A stretch of DNA of 64,000 nt from Siphonodentalium dalli (Eukaryota; Mollusca; Scaphopoda; Gadilida; Siphonodentaliidae): positions 201,832,978-201,896,977 of the forward strand of contig CP136066.1 in the NCBI GenBank assembly GCA_032622095.1, read 5' to 3'. Position 1 is the first letter of the stretch, and the number at the start of each line of letters is the position of its first letter. A program made the translations under genes and the position numbers. Below are positions 34,821 to 46,162 of the stretch, piece by piece. The notes under the pieces were generated by a model, which was not told where the DNA came from, ran no database searches, and saw only the letters and a list, made by a program, of their open reading frames with translations.

Positions 34821-34939
34821 TAATTTGTTCACGCTCAATGAATTAAGCAAATCAAATATGAAGCAATGAACACTCATACTGAGTCCGTGCCCCGATAACT
34901 CTGACACACACACTCATATATATATACATCGATTTAATT

Positions 34940-35700
34940 GTAATATAAAGTTAATTTAATTGAAAAAAAAATGGATATATTCTTAAGATTCGTGATATTT
35001 GCCACGAGTAGTAACGAATTTGATCGAAGTGAAAAACATTTATTTGTAGATAGAGTTGCTTCCCAGTGTATGGTTCATGGTAATTATGCAATCGGATCAC
35101 ACGGAAGCATTTGCTGTACATATTTCTGTGGCGGTTTCAGATCATGCCATGAATGGAAATTCCAATAGGTTTTAAATGAACGGGCATACATGTGCATATG
35201 AGTATAAATTATTTATTAAAATATGCACCTATTTCAACATAATAATATACATGTGTTATTACATACACCAGTATAATATATCATGTGACGATATGAGACA
35301 GAATGTAAAAACACGATAAAAGTCAATCCGTCCTAATTTCATGTACGAGTTTTATAAATTTCGCTATAAACTGCGGACGAGTTGTAGATTCGATTTTTAC
35401 TTGATCCAAAACATCCATAAAACATACTTTAATCAATCAGGCGTACGATGAGGTTTCACATAACACAATGCGTTAATTACCTTGGTCTCCGGATATAGAC
35501 AAACCTATATGTTAACATGATAGTTTATTGCCATAGAAATATTATTCACGTATAGAGCAGACAATTAAATAAAACTGCAAATAATTCAAATTGAGAATTA
35601 AATAATAAAAATGTATTTGGAGTTCCAAGTGTTCTTTTCTTGGATAAAACAATGCCTTATAATTATAAATAAGAAAGAAATAATAAATAATCAACCTTAG
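34940..35700. other. No recognised gene
   Basis: AT-rich. The frame at 34971-35168 is short and shows no recognisable family. Confidence 0.35.
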
Positions 35701-35713
35701 AGGTTATAATGTG

Positions 35714-35800
35714 CAGATGGGTGGGTTCCTCGACTCTAATCAAATATTTTTTACCCCCAAGCCATGGAAATAGTAATTTTCGAGCGTTAATTCGGATTAT
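35714..35800. mobile_element. Fragment of MITE family B
   Basis: GGTGGGTTCCTCGACTCTAA, TTTTTTACCCCC and AGCGTTAATTCGGATTAT match the right part of the copy at 6741-7156. Confidence 0.7.
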
Positions 35801-35804
35801 GCAA

Positions 35805-35965
35805 AACGTCACATATAGGTCGCTTATGAACATTTCCCCACCAATGAATAAATTCTTTCTGCACTTTTTTGGCCATCTGCTAATATTTTCTGAACATTAC
35901 TCCAAATGAATAATGGACCGTTCCAATGTATAGTTTTTTATCTGAATGAGAGAGTTCATTTAGTA
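35805..35965. mobile_element. Truncated MITE family S copy
   Basis: GAACATTTCCCCACCAATGA to CATTTAGTAAAGAAGGGG matches the right half of the MITE at 10407-10631. GTTTAAAC at the right end retains TTAA. Confidence 0.8.
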
Positions 35966-35974
35966 AAGAAGGGG

Positions 35975-36985
35975 TTTAAACGTAACGGGCATCATCATTG
36001 CATGTATGGTTGTGTTCCTGAAGTATATAAGATGTAATTGAAGGATTAATAAAGATGTGACCTCCCGAAAGTTTGTCAATTTACTCAATCCATTCCGATT
36101 AGAATTACCTGTATATACAAAGATCGCTGCTATACTTTAAAGGCCCATTTAATTTTCGAGTCGCCGATATTTGTCTTTATAGTGCCTTGATATACGGTTT
36201 AATAACAATTTGTGACATTAAATATGATTAAAATACTAACAGTCATCACAATTTGGAACGTCTGTGTCTCAGAAGGTGCCCATAGAGTTAGAAAAAACTG
36301 AAATCATAGAAACATTTCCCCCGTTTCGCTCCCAGAATGCAACATTATTCAAGCTAATATATAGATTTATTCCATTGTAAATAATAGACTTTGCATTACA
36401 GTCCAGTGAAACTTAAGCACATAAAAAATGTCGGTACCTCAACAAAAACAACATGTTCCCAGTTTATTACACCGGTAAGTTGATAATACAATGTTTTGGA
36501 GCTTCCTCTTCCAAATGATATACAATAAAGCATATTTTTATATAATATGATCTATGGGTTCGAAAATGAACTGGGAATTTTAAAGATGTATTCATGATTC
36601 GAGAATAATTATTACAAAAAGCTACTTTTACTTTTATATTAAGGTATAAAATAACATGTTTGAAACTAAACGTGCTACATGAAAGACGTTATAGTATTTA
36701 TATGTGATTTATTTCCTATCGGTTCGATGTGTTAAAGTGACAACAAAATTAATTTGTTAAATTTTCAAGAACAAAAAGATATTCTATGGTATATATACAG
36801 TTTAGGTCCACTTCATCTGTCATATTTGGTTTCAGTATGTTTTATTGTCGCATAAAATGCTGCACATCGTGCGTATTTTATAACCTAAATCAAAAACAAA
36901 ATACATTTCATAGATAATATTAGTCCGGAACCATAAATACTTCTTTGAAGAGTGGATATTTTATAACCAAGAACGTATAGGATAT
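35975..36985. repeat. Segmental duplicate of 11671-12810
   Basis: See the entry at 11671-13045. This copy lacks the hAT, F and C elements and so gives their pre-insertion sites. It resumes after the nested block, at about 41586-41690. Confidence 0.85.
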
Positions 36986-37365
36986 ATGTGACCCGCCATA
37001 TCAAATCCAGTCGTAAGTCGGGATTTTTTTACCCTGTGCCAATGCATTCTCTTGATTGATTGTTTATTTGCAAAGCCAACATTTAAGTTGGAACATAGCC
37101 AAACATATATACATATATACAAACAAACAATTTATACAAACAATTTATACGTTAACAATTATCATATCATACTTCCGTAACAAATTCACCATAATATAAT
37201 GACTATACACAGCACGTATACATACGATTCGTAATTATGCAATTTCCAATTTATGGATGTGTCTCATATTATATATATACATATATATATATACATACAT
37301 ACATATACATACACATATATATATATACAGATTGTATACAAACATGCATACACATACATATACAC

Positions 37366-37417
<52 letters not shown>

Positions 37418-38499
37418 CATCTGTATATCTAATCACAGGAGCTTGGAATTTGGTCAAAATCCCTCTTTTATTGGCAGAACCACCACCCGGGACCATAGGT
37501 CACGGAAGGAACGAAACACGAATTTGTTGCCACCCATTTTGAACTCAACTGTATTCCTACAAAAAATATATTTTCACTAAAAACTTTTGGTACCTCTTAC
37601 ACCTTAGATGCCAATCTACAACATTCCATAGGTATATTTTTCCAGTTCTTCGAAAACCTCACTTTATTTCGGTAATGTATTGTAAATTCACCAACGAACA
37701 CAAATCTGCGACACCTCCATCATCCGTTGTAGAATCTGAATGACAAATGGCACAAAACCATTTTTCCGGAATAACAAAGTCGGAACGAAATAAAATCGAA
37801 ACCTAATTTAAAGCCCGCGAAATTCAAAAATATTTGAAAGTGCGTGCGGTTTTCGAACTTAGGCGCCAGAAAACTTAAATCAGTTTATGTTTGCGTCATA
37901 CTATGCTCGTTTTTGAAGATCTAATCCTGATGTTTTGTGCATTTTCCTGAAAATTTCTGTATTTTTCTGTGTCTGCTGTTATCATCTCATGAAAATGACG
38001 ACTACCCAAGAAGATATTCTTCATTTGACTGAATGGTAATTTGTACAAATATTTCATATATAATTTATTTCTATTTATGGCACGACCACGTGGTATTGTT
38101 TTTTTCTTCTTGTTTTATGTTCGTTATGTACCGGTAGGCCTATATGTACTACTTGACTTTGTAATGCTACTGGTTGCAATTATTGGTCATAAGGGGACCA
38201 AAATAATAAGTATTGTTAACTGCACCGGTACCAGGATCTATAAATAGTATACGTCACTCCGACACACTCGTGACTCGCGTGTCGTAACGAATCAGCACCA
38301 AAACTCTTAAAGAATGGCTTTATGCATATGATTATATAGCCTGTGCTCATGAATTGGAAATTCAATTTTTAAATTCAAGACAGCTAGCCACCATCGGCAT
38401 TGTTTTTCTCAAAATCAAAAATACCAAAACAATATTAAAAACATTACTTAATGTAACTTTCGCTGATGGGGTCATTGTCACAAGGCTCCGCGATCCGAT

Positions 38500-38720
38500 C
38501 ACATTCGTAGCCAGGTTTTTTAATCGATCACAAATGTAGCCAGCTTTTCTATGGCGATCACATTCGTAGCCAGCTTTTCTATGGCGATCACATTCGTAGC
38601 CAGCTTTTCATATTCAGGCGAGCCCCAATGAATAGTGCTGGGCGATATGACGATATATCGGGTATATCCGGTTTTAATTTTGATATCGTCAATAATATCG
38701 TCTGAAATAAAAATATCGTA
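38500..38720. repeat. Short tandem repeat plus hAT-like terminus inside the long-TIR transposon
   Basis: GATCACATTCGTAGCCAGCT units of about 33 bp occur three to four times (38498-38605). GTGCTGGGCGATATGACGAT follows at 38635, a wording often seen at hAT termini. The other end of such an element was not found. Confidence 0.5.
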
Positions 38721-38988
38721 ATACCGTCCCAAGTTATAATATTCTCCATGTAGGTTGAAACCCATCATATGGTCCCAACAAACAGGGAAGTTAGAGCAAG
38801 TATAAATGTATAATAGTCCCAAACTTCCCGGAAATACGCGGTCGAAAAAGTTAAAAAACATCGGAGCACGTGCTTGTCAAGTTGGATATGCTTCGTCGGA
38901 AACATCAAAGCGCTAGCATTAGTTGGCGACGTTGTGAGATGATTGGTATGTCGCGCGAATGCGACTGGCACAATGACCTCCTTTCAAG

Positions 38989-39273
38989 TTGGTGCAGCTT
39001 GCTCTATCAACCGTAACCGGTTGCTTGGAGGCGGATTACGATGTCAGATTTTTATTGACCAAACTAGCTGATCGTGTCAATGTGTGCAAATTGCGAGTAA
39101 AATTATTTTGTGGACATGTGCCGTACGGATCATGGCATCACTATCACTTCAACGAACGTCAAATTCACAAACTAATTGAACATGTCTATATTTATTTTCC
39201 TCGGCTAAAAAATGCTGACGCAAATTCATTTCGCGTCGGCTTTTGCCTCGGCACTGCCCATTGTCGATGCTAA
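38989..39273 (+). CDS. Small unrecognised frame inside the long-TIR transposon
   Basis: 94 codons with fairly balanced composition (EADYDVRFLLTKLADRVN; YGSWHHYHFNERQIHKLIEH). It is the best coding candidate in the transposon interior. No catalytic motif or family is recognised, and it may be a decayed transposase exon or chance. Confidence 0.2.
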   Translation: MVQLALSTVTGCLEADYDVRFLLTKLADRVNVCKLRVKLFCGHVPYGSWHHYHFNERQIHKLIEHVYIYFPRLKNADANSFRVGFCLGTAHCRC

Positions 39274-40085
39274 TTCCCAGGGCTGCCGTATACTATGTGC
39301 ATTGAAGTCTCACGGTGCTACCAACTACCAATTACCACTAATAAATAGTCTCACAAATGACCAATTCCTCATGAATAAATAAAATGGAAATTTGAAACCG
39401 AATGTGGTCCTTAATGTGTGGTGTTGAGCGCTATTGTCGAAGGGATATAACTCTAAACAATTATGCGAAAATGCACGTGGGCCTTGTTATATGATTATAT
39501 CCCTTTATTTCAAAGTTATTGTTTTCTCTGTCGGCAAACTGTCAGCGGCCATGTTTTTATGCAAATGAGCCCAAAATGATTCGTTCCCATCTAGACGCCA
39601 ATGTTATCATCCATCAAAAAGTTCATGATGATCAGTGCATCGGTACGGTCATGTAATAAACATGTAATCAGCAGCTATGTTCGAAATTATAAACGGTACT
39701 TTCATGCTATCCGTCTCCGGATCATAGTTTTAAAGTTTCCGCATATTTCGGTACCATTTCCGCTACTCAGATTCTACAACGGATGATGGAGGTGTCGCAG
39801 ATTTGTGTTCGTTGGTGAATTTACAATACATTACCGAAATAAAGTGAGGTTTTCGAAGAACTGGAAAAATATACCTATGGAATGTTGTAGATTGGCATCT
39901 AAGGTGTAAGAGGTACCAAAAGTTTTTAGTGAAAATATATTTTTTGTAGGAATACAGTTGAGTTCAAAATGGGTGGCAACAAATTCGTGTTTCGTTCCTT
40001 CCGTGACCTATGGTCCCGGGTGGTGGTTCTGCCAATAAAAGAGGGATTTTGACCAAATTCCAAGCTCCTGTGATCTAATAGTATA

Positions 40086-41213
40086 TTAAGAAATCTTTTT
40101 CAATGCCAATTTAATAAATATGCTCAGTCTTTTCAGAACGCTCATGTTTTCAAGAGAAAGTAGTCCATGGAATTTATTGCGGTTCGGATTATCCCAGTAA
40201 TATTTTGGAATATATAATTCGCGTAAGTTTTTCAGCTCTTGGCATATGATCATAAAATGGTACTCATCACATGGGCTATTGCTGCACAAAACACAGTTTA
40301 AATCATTATTATCTTTTCCTTTCGTCCATCTATTTTTTTCAACTGGCAGTTTATGGTTTGATGTTCGTATTTTCAGTAAGAAGTTAGATAAATGGGCTGG
40401 CAAATATACTAGATATCGATTCATCTTAATCGAGTTCTTTATGTTGCTGTAGAATATAGCTCTGGTAGATGAGGACGACTTCAGACTGTCGAAAAGATTA
40501 CGTTCATAATTTTCAATCAGTTTACTTTTTATGTATCTTAACGCTGTTTTGCTTAGCGATGACTGACTTGACCAAATGTGGTCCATGTTTACTTCGTGAA
40601 GGATCCCTTCCACAAATTTAATCCATTTGATCTTGTCTTGCAATAAGATATCGTCTTCATGTACATACCTCAATAAAAGAAATATGTTCTTTGCTAGTTC
40701 TGACCCATCATGACTCACTAGCTTTGACCAATACGATAGTGCTCTATATTTTATTTCTATTAATATCGGATGCCTTCCAAGTTCTGCATATACCATATAA
40801 TTAGGTGTACTCGATTTCATTGAAGTTATTATTTTACAAAACTTAAGGTGGAGCGTCTCTAGGGCCTGTATTCTTTCGAAACACCAGACCTCACTTCCGT
40901 ATAGCATAATTGGCAGAATCATACAATCAAATAGTTTCAGCGAAATATCGATAGGTAACTTGAGTTTGCGAATTTTGTTCAATAAACCATACATTGCCTT
41001 TGTCGCAGTATTTGTGGTACTCTTTATAGACTGACAAAATCTCCCATTGTAAAAAAATTGAATCCCAAGGTATTTTAATTCTTTTACAATTTGTATTTCC
41101 TGCCCTCTGTATGTGAACATAGGAAATTTTCTTGGTAACTTTTTCGCGAAGATGATTGTTTTGGTCTTATTAATGTTCACTTCAAGTTTCCAAGCTTCAG
41201 CGTAATCTGCGAA
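40086..41213 (-). pseudogene. LINE ORF2, C-terminal half of reverse transcriptase to zinc knuckle
   Basis: The frame is open for about 375 codons from the truncation to the stop at 40086. It starts just past the YADD box (FADYAEAWKLEVNINKTK region). It then has the thumb motif ELKYLGIQF, LPIMLYGSEVW, HLKFCKI, and a C-terminal cysteine motif CVLCSNSPCDEYHFMIIC. The full ORF2 would carry an endonuclease and the RT fingers and palm before this. The frame contains no internal stop, so the copy is fairly recent, but it cannot be active. It is the same family as the LINE at 53.3 kb. Confidence 0.88.
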
Positions 41214-41538
41214 GGTCGCCTCGCATATATAAGAGAATGCATTGGGCTAACAATTTTTTACAATTTTAATAATTTTTTCTTGTATTCTTTAACAATTTTT
41301 ATAATTTCACCCATACAGAGCCCCAGACAAAATTGAGCAGACGACACTCTTCTATATGCTTCTATATATGTGTGGGGCTCCCTGCAGGGTAATAGATGTT
41401 TTTTATTTTATGTCCTAAAAATTGTAAGAAACATTTATTTAAAAAAAATGATAAAAAATTGTTAGACCAATGCATTCTCGTATATATGCGAGGCGAACTA
41501 TGGTCGACTCGCATATATAAGAGAATGCATTGGCACAG
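41214..41538. repeat. Right part of MITE D with second palindromic core
   Basis: Half core at 41214-41252, A/T spacer with TAACAATTTTT words, an inverted pair AGCCCCA/TGGGGCT (about 41320-41375), then a complete core at 41468-41538. Confidence 0.75.
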
Positions 41539-41699
41539 GGTAAAAAAATCCCGACTTACGACTGGATTTGATATGGCGGGTCACATTTGTATATTGTGTC
41601 CGGTTTTTTTAGAACCACCGCTCAATTTATTTTACTATAAAGTCTATAATATACATATTTTGCTACATATATCCAGACACTCATCTATTTTATATCAAA

Positions 41700-42514
41700 C
41701 TAGCATAATGTCCCGACTTCGTCCGGGCTGTTTCCCCTCTGCTTTCATCCGGACTTCAGATACCAATTTTCAAATAGCTGGTTTTGAAAACCTCCGTGGA
41801 TCTAACATCGAAATCCGTCGAAAGGCTTTTGTTAGACCCACTCTTGAATATACATCACCAGTATGGGATAACATACCAAAATATATGAGCGATTATATCG
41901 AAGATATTCAGTATGAAATGGCACGAATTGTCACTGGGGCCACGAGAAGTACCAGCGATCGCAACTTACTATTAGAAACCGGCTGGGAAACAATTGCGTC
42001 ACGTAGAACAAAACAGAAAATGATACAATTTTTCAAAATGACTAGTAACCAAGCTCCGTCTTATCTATCAAACATGATTCCTCCCGATTCCACTTCATCT
42101 GGTTACAATTTTAGGCATGTTAGTATCCACCCGCCTGGCAGCAACAGAGACATTTACATGAATACTTTTTTTCTGCCTTCGGCTACACGAGCATGGAATA
42201 GTTTATCGAATTCAATAAAATCGTCAAACACACTCGAAGAATTTAAGCGTAAACTAAACATTGACCGTGCGAAAATTGCAAATTTTTATCTTCAGTGTTA
42301 TTCCAGGAAAGCCCAAATATATCATACTCGTATCAGATTAGGTTGCAGCAACCTGAACCGTGACCTTGTTATTAATCACTTGAAAGAATCACCACTGTGT
42401 CAATGCGGTTTTGAAACTGAATCAGCTCACCATTTCTTCTTTCAATGCCCCCTTTACGCCAGAATTAGATCAGAACTTCTAAGTAACTTACCAGTAAGTA
42501 CAAGAAAACCATAG
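41700..42514 (+). pseudogene. LINE ORF C-terminal fragment, second family
   Basis: About 270 codons, unrelated in detail to the LINEs at 40 and 53 kb. Recognisable non-LTR RT C-terminal signatures are AFVRPTLEYTSPVWDN, DIQYEMARIVTGATR, GWETIASRRTKQKM, FFLPSATRAWNSLSNSI and the final CQCGFETESAHHFFFQC. The upstream 100 codons (from 41396) belong to MITE D and the duplicated segment, so the apparent Met there is not the true start. The element is 5'-truncated and the frame ends at 42514. Confidence 0.85.
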
Positions 42515-43005
42515 TCAGAAATGGTAACGCCACCAAGATCATATTATTAGCCATAAATATAAATCATAATATAAAATATATTGGTTACATGAATGGACCG
42601 CCTCAGAATTCCGTTAAGACAAGTAATTCTTCAAATTATTACAATGAACTACGGCTTATAAATTACTGCAGGTTTCTCATTCGCCACACCAGAATGCTTC
42701 TAAATGCGGATCAAAGCTAAGAGTGCATGGCACAGCCATTGTTCATAGACATTTTACAGATAGCGAGAATGATGCATGCTGGGAACGAAAGTATCCACAG
42801 CAAAGCCATGTGCTTACGGCCGCATGCGTTTATTATAGGGGATTTATGGTGGGCCTATAAAACTAATTATAACTTTGTTATCTGTCATAGTTTATGCGTG
42901 AAATTTTAAACATATATACCATGGACATATACCCCTTCCAGAATGTTGAAAAACATTTTCAGTTGCTCATCGTATTTTTATAGACGAAATAGTCCGAAAT
43001 TTCAG
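42515..43005. other. No recognised gene
   Basis: AT-rich. 42560-42620 resembles 43795-43860 (TATATTGGTT ... CTCAGAATTCCGTTAA), so some of it is dispersed repeat or LINE 3' UTR. Confidence 0.4.
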
Positions 43006-43010
43006 AAAAA

Positions 43011-43708
43011 TGCGCTAACTGCTCAATGTATACAAAACGTCTGATAAAAAGAGTTCTATCGGGAATATTCACACCATTTTTTTTCAGAGAACATAGAGTA
43101 AACATAGTCCTATCGGGATATCGTAAAGGAGATTAATTAAAACCCTCAGACTGCCGAAACTGACGACATTAAATTCGCTTTTTCGTGTCCCACGGAAATG
43201 AAACTTGTCTGTCCATTGATCACGTTATTTATTTGACATAGTATTTTTTTTCTGTTGTATTTGAACACTTGTTGCACGTGCAGGCTGCACGATTATAATA
43301 ACTTCAACCGATAAGCGCCGACTGATACCCGCGCAACAGTTTGTCTCAAATAAATTGCTATCAAAACGCAGGTTTATGGCCGCGGACATAAGCCGATTAA
43401 GTGTAATGTAATTTATCCATGAACTTGACTGAAAAATTGTGATTCTATCACCATTAGCCACGAAAATGGGACCTCTAAACAGGCAAGTTTGATTTTCGGG
43501 GGACACGAACAAGCGAATTTATTGTCGGCAGTTTCGGCAGTCTGAGGGTTAATTAATCCCGAATTAAACGGAACTACTTTACGATAGTCCGATAGGACTA
43601 TGTTTACTCTATGCATGTTCTCTGAAAAAATAGTGTGAATATTCCAGATAGAACTCTTTTTATCAGACGTTGTGTAACACCTTAAAACATTGAGCAGTTA
43701 TAGCGCAA
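43011..43708. mobile_element. Foldback element split by another MITE
   Basis: TGCGCTAACTGCTCAATGT and AAAGAGTTCTATC...GAATATTCACAC on the left are mirrored on the right (ACATTGAGCAGTTATAGCGC; GTGTGAATATTC). The inner arms reach TAGTCCTATCGGGATATCGTA. The centre is occupied by MITE H. Confidence 0.8.
43141..43548. mobile_element. TTAA MITE family H
   Basis: The inverted ends CCCTCAGACTGCCGAAACTG occur at 43143 and, in complement, up to 43548. TTAA lies at 43137-43140 and 43549-43552. It is inserted into the outer foldback element. Confidence 0.85.
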
Positions 43709-44308
43709 ACCGAAATGTGTTGTCTTGCAAGATATCCCACCGCTTTAGCTAAATTTACCTTCCTACAATATCCATAAAGAGGATCATATATTATATACCC
43801 ACGGTTTTAATTATTGAATATAAACTATATTGGTTTCGCGAATGACCAACTCAGAATTCCGTTAAAATACCAATAACAACCAGCACCTATAACGAACCGT
43901 TTTACTGGACTTGGCCTACTGGTCGCGTAGTTCCGACTTTTAAATAAACGGAATTTCCAACTCTATAAATAAAAGCCCCACAAGAATACATTCGCCCTGT
44001 CCACCACGCAATATCAAAATCTCAGCAGCTAGATACACCACAGGTGGCGTAATGATAACAACCGATGTTCTATTGTACGGATCTCTCGAACTTCCAAACA
44101 AATTAAATTCCGAAATATTCTTGGCGGTTCAGAAGTTTATTTCAGATAGTGGCCGTTTTTCATAATCACTTAAGGTGCCGCGGCTAGATTTCCATTCCAT
44201 TTGCATGAACCGCTTTTTCTCCTCCGTGGTCGTGACGCATTCGTGCAAGTGATTTCCCCACTGAACGGATGTTTTTTGTGTTATTTTGTATCGAATGTAT
44301 GTTGTGTC

Positions 44309-44310
44309 AA

Positions 44311-44360
<50 letters not shown>

Positions 44361-44395
44361 TCACACTCTCCCCTCTCTCTCTCTCATTCTCTTTC
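44309..44395. repeat. (CT)n microsatellite
   Basis: A long CT tract, interrupted near 44354. Open frames crossing it (Ser/Leu or Arg/Glu repeats) are artefacts. Confidence 0.95.
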
Positions 44396-44639
44396 ATTCC
44401 CTTTCTCACCCTTAACTTCCGTATTACAATGTAATATCGTATCTCAATCCTAAATAATATTCCAATCAATCAAATCTATATATCCCGTCTGCTTTACCCC
44501 AAGTGATATTTTTGTCACTTGAGGTAACATTTATTCCACGAGGAGAGGACTTTAAAAAAGCATTTTGCTTGTTGTCCAATCCTCTTCATAAATCTATATA
44601 TTTCTACATGTATATTATGTTTATGTCATATGTTTGATT

Positions 44640-44935
44640 TTTTGAAATAAATATTGTTTACACCAAAGGCGCGATTTGACCCCAAAAGTACCCCTAGGTA
44701 TCAAATGTCGTCTAAATCCGTCCGTCGAAAGGCGCGATTTGACCTTGAATTGACCATTTTTAATGTCAAGGTCAGATTGGGGGTCACGATTTGACCCCGT
44801 CCAAAACACTCCCCGGACAAAAGTATCCTTAGGTATCAAATTTCGTCGAAATCCGTCCAGTAGTTTTCACGGCCATTGGTAACAAACAAACAGACATGCA
44901 GAAATCCCAAAATATTTAGTAGATGTTTTACTCAA
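44640..44935 (+). mobile_element. 3' end of an RTE-like LINE or its SINE
   Basis: The wording ATCAAATTTCGTCGAAATCC GTCCAGTAGTTTTCACGG followed by GTAACAAACAAACAGACATG is typical of RTE-class LINE 3' regions and the SINEs that use them. An earlier part, AGGCGCGATTTGACC, is tandemly repeated. Family assignment is from remembered pattern. Confidence 0.5.
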
Positions 44936-45379
44936 TACATTTGTATTTTCAGCGGCTATCGGACTGGAAAACTAGACACCTTTCGCATAATGAACTACGA
45001 CAGATAAAAATTACGAATACCACTATAGTCTAATATGTATAACTTAAGGCCACATGGCGATCATAACTTAAAGACATATAAATCTCATAATCTTCTCCAA
45101 CATTGAGGGACTGAGAAACGATCGCCAACTTATTATTATATGATGTAATTGAGAGTGTTGTTGAAAATCCGAAACCGTAATCGTAACAACGAATTAGGGG
45201 AAAAGACAACGAATAGAAAGATCACACATTCTAGTGATGTAGTACCCTATTCGTAATAATTATTTGCTGGAGTTCATTATGCGGAATGTGTCTACTGTCT
45301 ACAGAGAACACTTGTGGTTCGTACCTTGTTGAACGTTTTAGGCCATTTGAAAACAGAGTGCACCTGGGCCGGGCCAGTT

Positions 45380-45498
45380 TCATGAGACAAGGACTTATGA
45401 TGATCTTAAGATGGACTTAATCTAAGATGTAAGTTGGATCTTATGATGTTACTTTTCCGTTTCATGAACGCGTTTCACAAAACAGTCTTAAGTCCATC
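45380..45498. mobile_element. Truncated MITE (GGGCCAGTTTCATGA type)
   Basis: The left end GGGCCAGTTTCATGAGACAA and CTTAAGATGGACTTAA words are followed by TTTCATGAACGCGTTTCACA. The right end is cut by the TTAA of MITE B. Confidence 0.5.
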
Positions 45499-45502
45499 TT
45501 AA

Positions 45503-45892
45503 AGGTACTCAATCCGATCAGACTTTCCTAAATTACTATTTCTTTGGCTTCGGGGGGGGGGGGGGGTAAACATATTTGATTCGAGTCGAGGAACCCATCC
45601 ATCAAAGCTCAGAGTGATTATATATCGATGTTTGAAGTTTGCTATTTCTATTGTTTGTGGACTAGGTACCACTTGATTTTAGAATTATCCATCTTCATCC
45701 ACACCTTCGTCAGTTTGACCACATGCTTCTGGTCCACAAACAATAGAAATAGCAAACTTCAAACATCGATATCTAATCACTCTGAGCTTTGATGGGTGGG
45801 TTCCTCGACGCGAATCACATATGTTTTACCCCCGACGCAAAAGAAATAGTAATTTAGGAGCGTCTGATCGGATTGAGTACCTTTAAAGGGTA
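45503..45892. mobile_element. TTAA MITE family B, best copy
   Basis: The ends AGGTACTCAATCCGATC and GATCGGATTGAGTACCT are perfect inverts. TTAA lies at 45499-45502 and 45893-45896. Long arms include GTCCACAAACAATAGAAATA and its complement. A G-run of about 14 sits at 45551. Confidence 0.9.
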
Positions 45893-45896
45893 ACTG

Positions 45897-46123
45897 TATA
45901 CTAAATATGTCCATTTATGGGATAATCTCCTCTTATACTCAATAGGATATATGCAATAGATGCAAACAACATGGTAATAATAATGAAAATGAGTGTATAT
46001 GACTCGAGTCATAAACTCATATTCATTATAATTACCATGTTGTTTGCATCGTTCATAGAGCACATGAATGTATTTTGCACTAATCCATGGCTCATATTCG
46101 TTCACTTGTTGCATATATTATAT
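45897..46123. mobile_element. MITE family A, second copy, right end lost
   Basis: It starts AGGGTAACTGTATACTAAAT directly after the TTAA that closes MITE B. The body matches 5608-5890, including GTATTTTGCACTAATCCATG. It stops at TTGCATATATTAT. Confidence 0.85.
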
Positions 46124-46162
46124 CGCTGTAACAGTATTGTTTACATACAATGGTTTTAACAT

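Larger units (their letters stand above)
37434..40072. mobile_element. DNA transposon with 305-bp identical TIRs and 7-bp TSD
   Basis: The left arm 37434-37738 and right arm 39768-40072 appear identical in inverse orientation, starting CACAGGAGCTTGGAATTTGG. ATCTAAT flanks both ends (37427-37433, 40073-40079). It is inserted in the LINE just after its stop codon. The interior (about 2.0 kb) shows no recognisable transposase. The superfamily is undetermined: a 7-bp TSD with long TIRs does not settle it. Confidence 0.9.
37054..41213 (-). mobile_element. 5'-truncated LINE, itself split by a transposon
   Basis: A non-LTR retrotransposon on the minus strand. Its 5' end (41213) lies within the RT domain. 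Its 3' end is the CAAATAAACAATCAATC tail at 37054-37072. Without the inserted 2.6-kb element it is about 1.5 kb. The 3' UTR carries a TA/CATA microsatellite (37268-37414). It interrupts the core palindrome of MITE D. Confidence 0.85.
36987..41585. mobile_element. MITE family D, split by nested insertions
   Basis: TGTGACCCGCCATATCAAAT (plus about 55 further bases up to AATGCATTCTCTT) at the left is matched exactly in inverse at the right end, 41509-41585. The core palindrome at the left is interrupted after CTCTT (37053) by a LINE and resumes at 41214 with GGTCGCCTCGCATATA. A second core lies at about 41468-41538. With the insertions removed, the element would be only about 440 bp. Confidence 0.85.

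Noticed and set aside
37235-37542. Tyr/Ile-rich frames on both strands
   Set aside because: They translate a TA/CATA microsatellite.
41396-41700. N-terminal extension of the LINE protein at 41.7 kb
   Set aside because: The upstream codons lie in MITE D and the duplicated segment. They are open by chance.
44201-44469. Ser/Leu and Arg/Glu repeat proteins
   Set aside because: They translate the CT/GA microsatellite.
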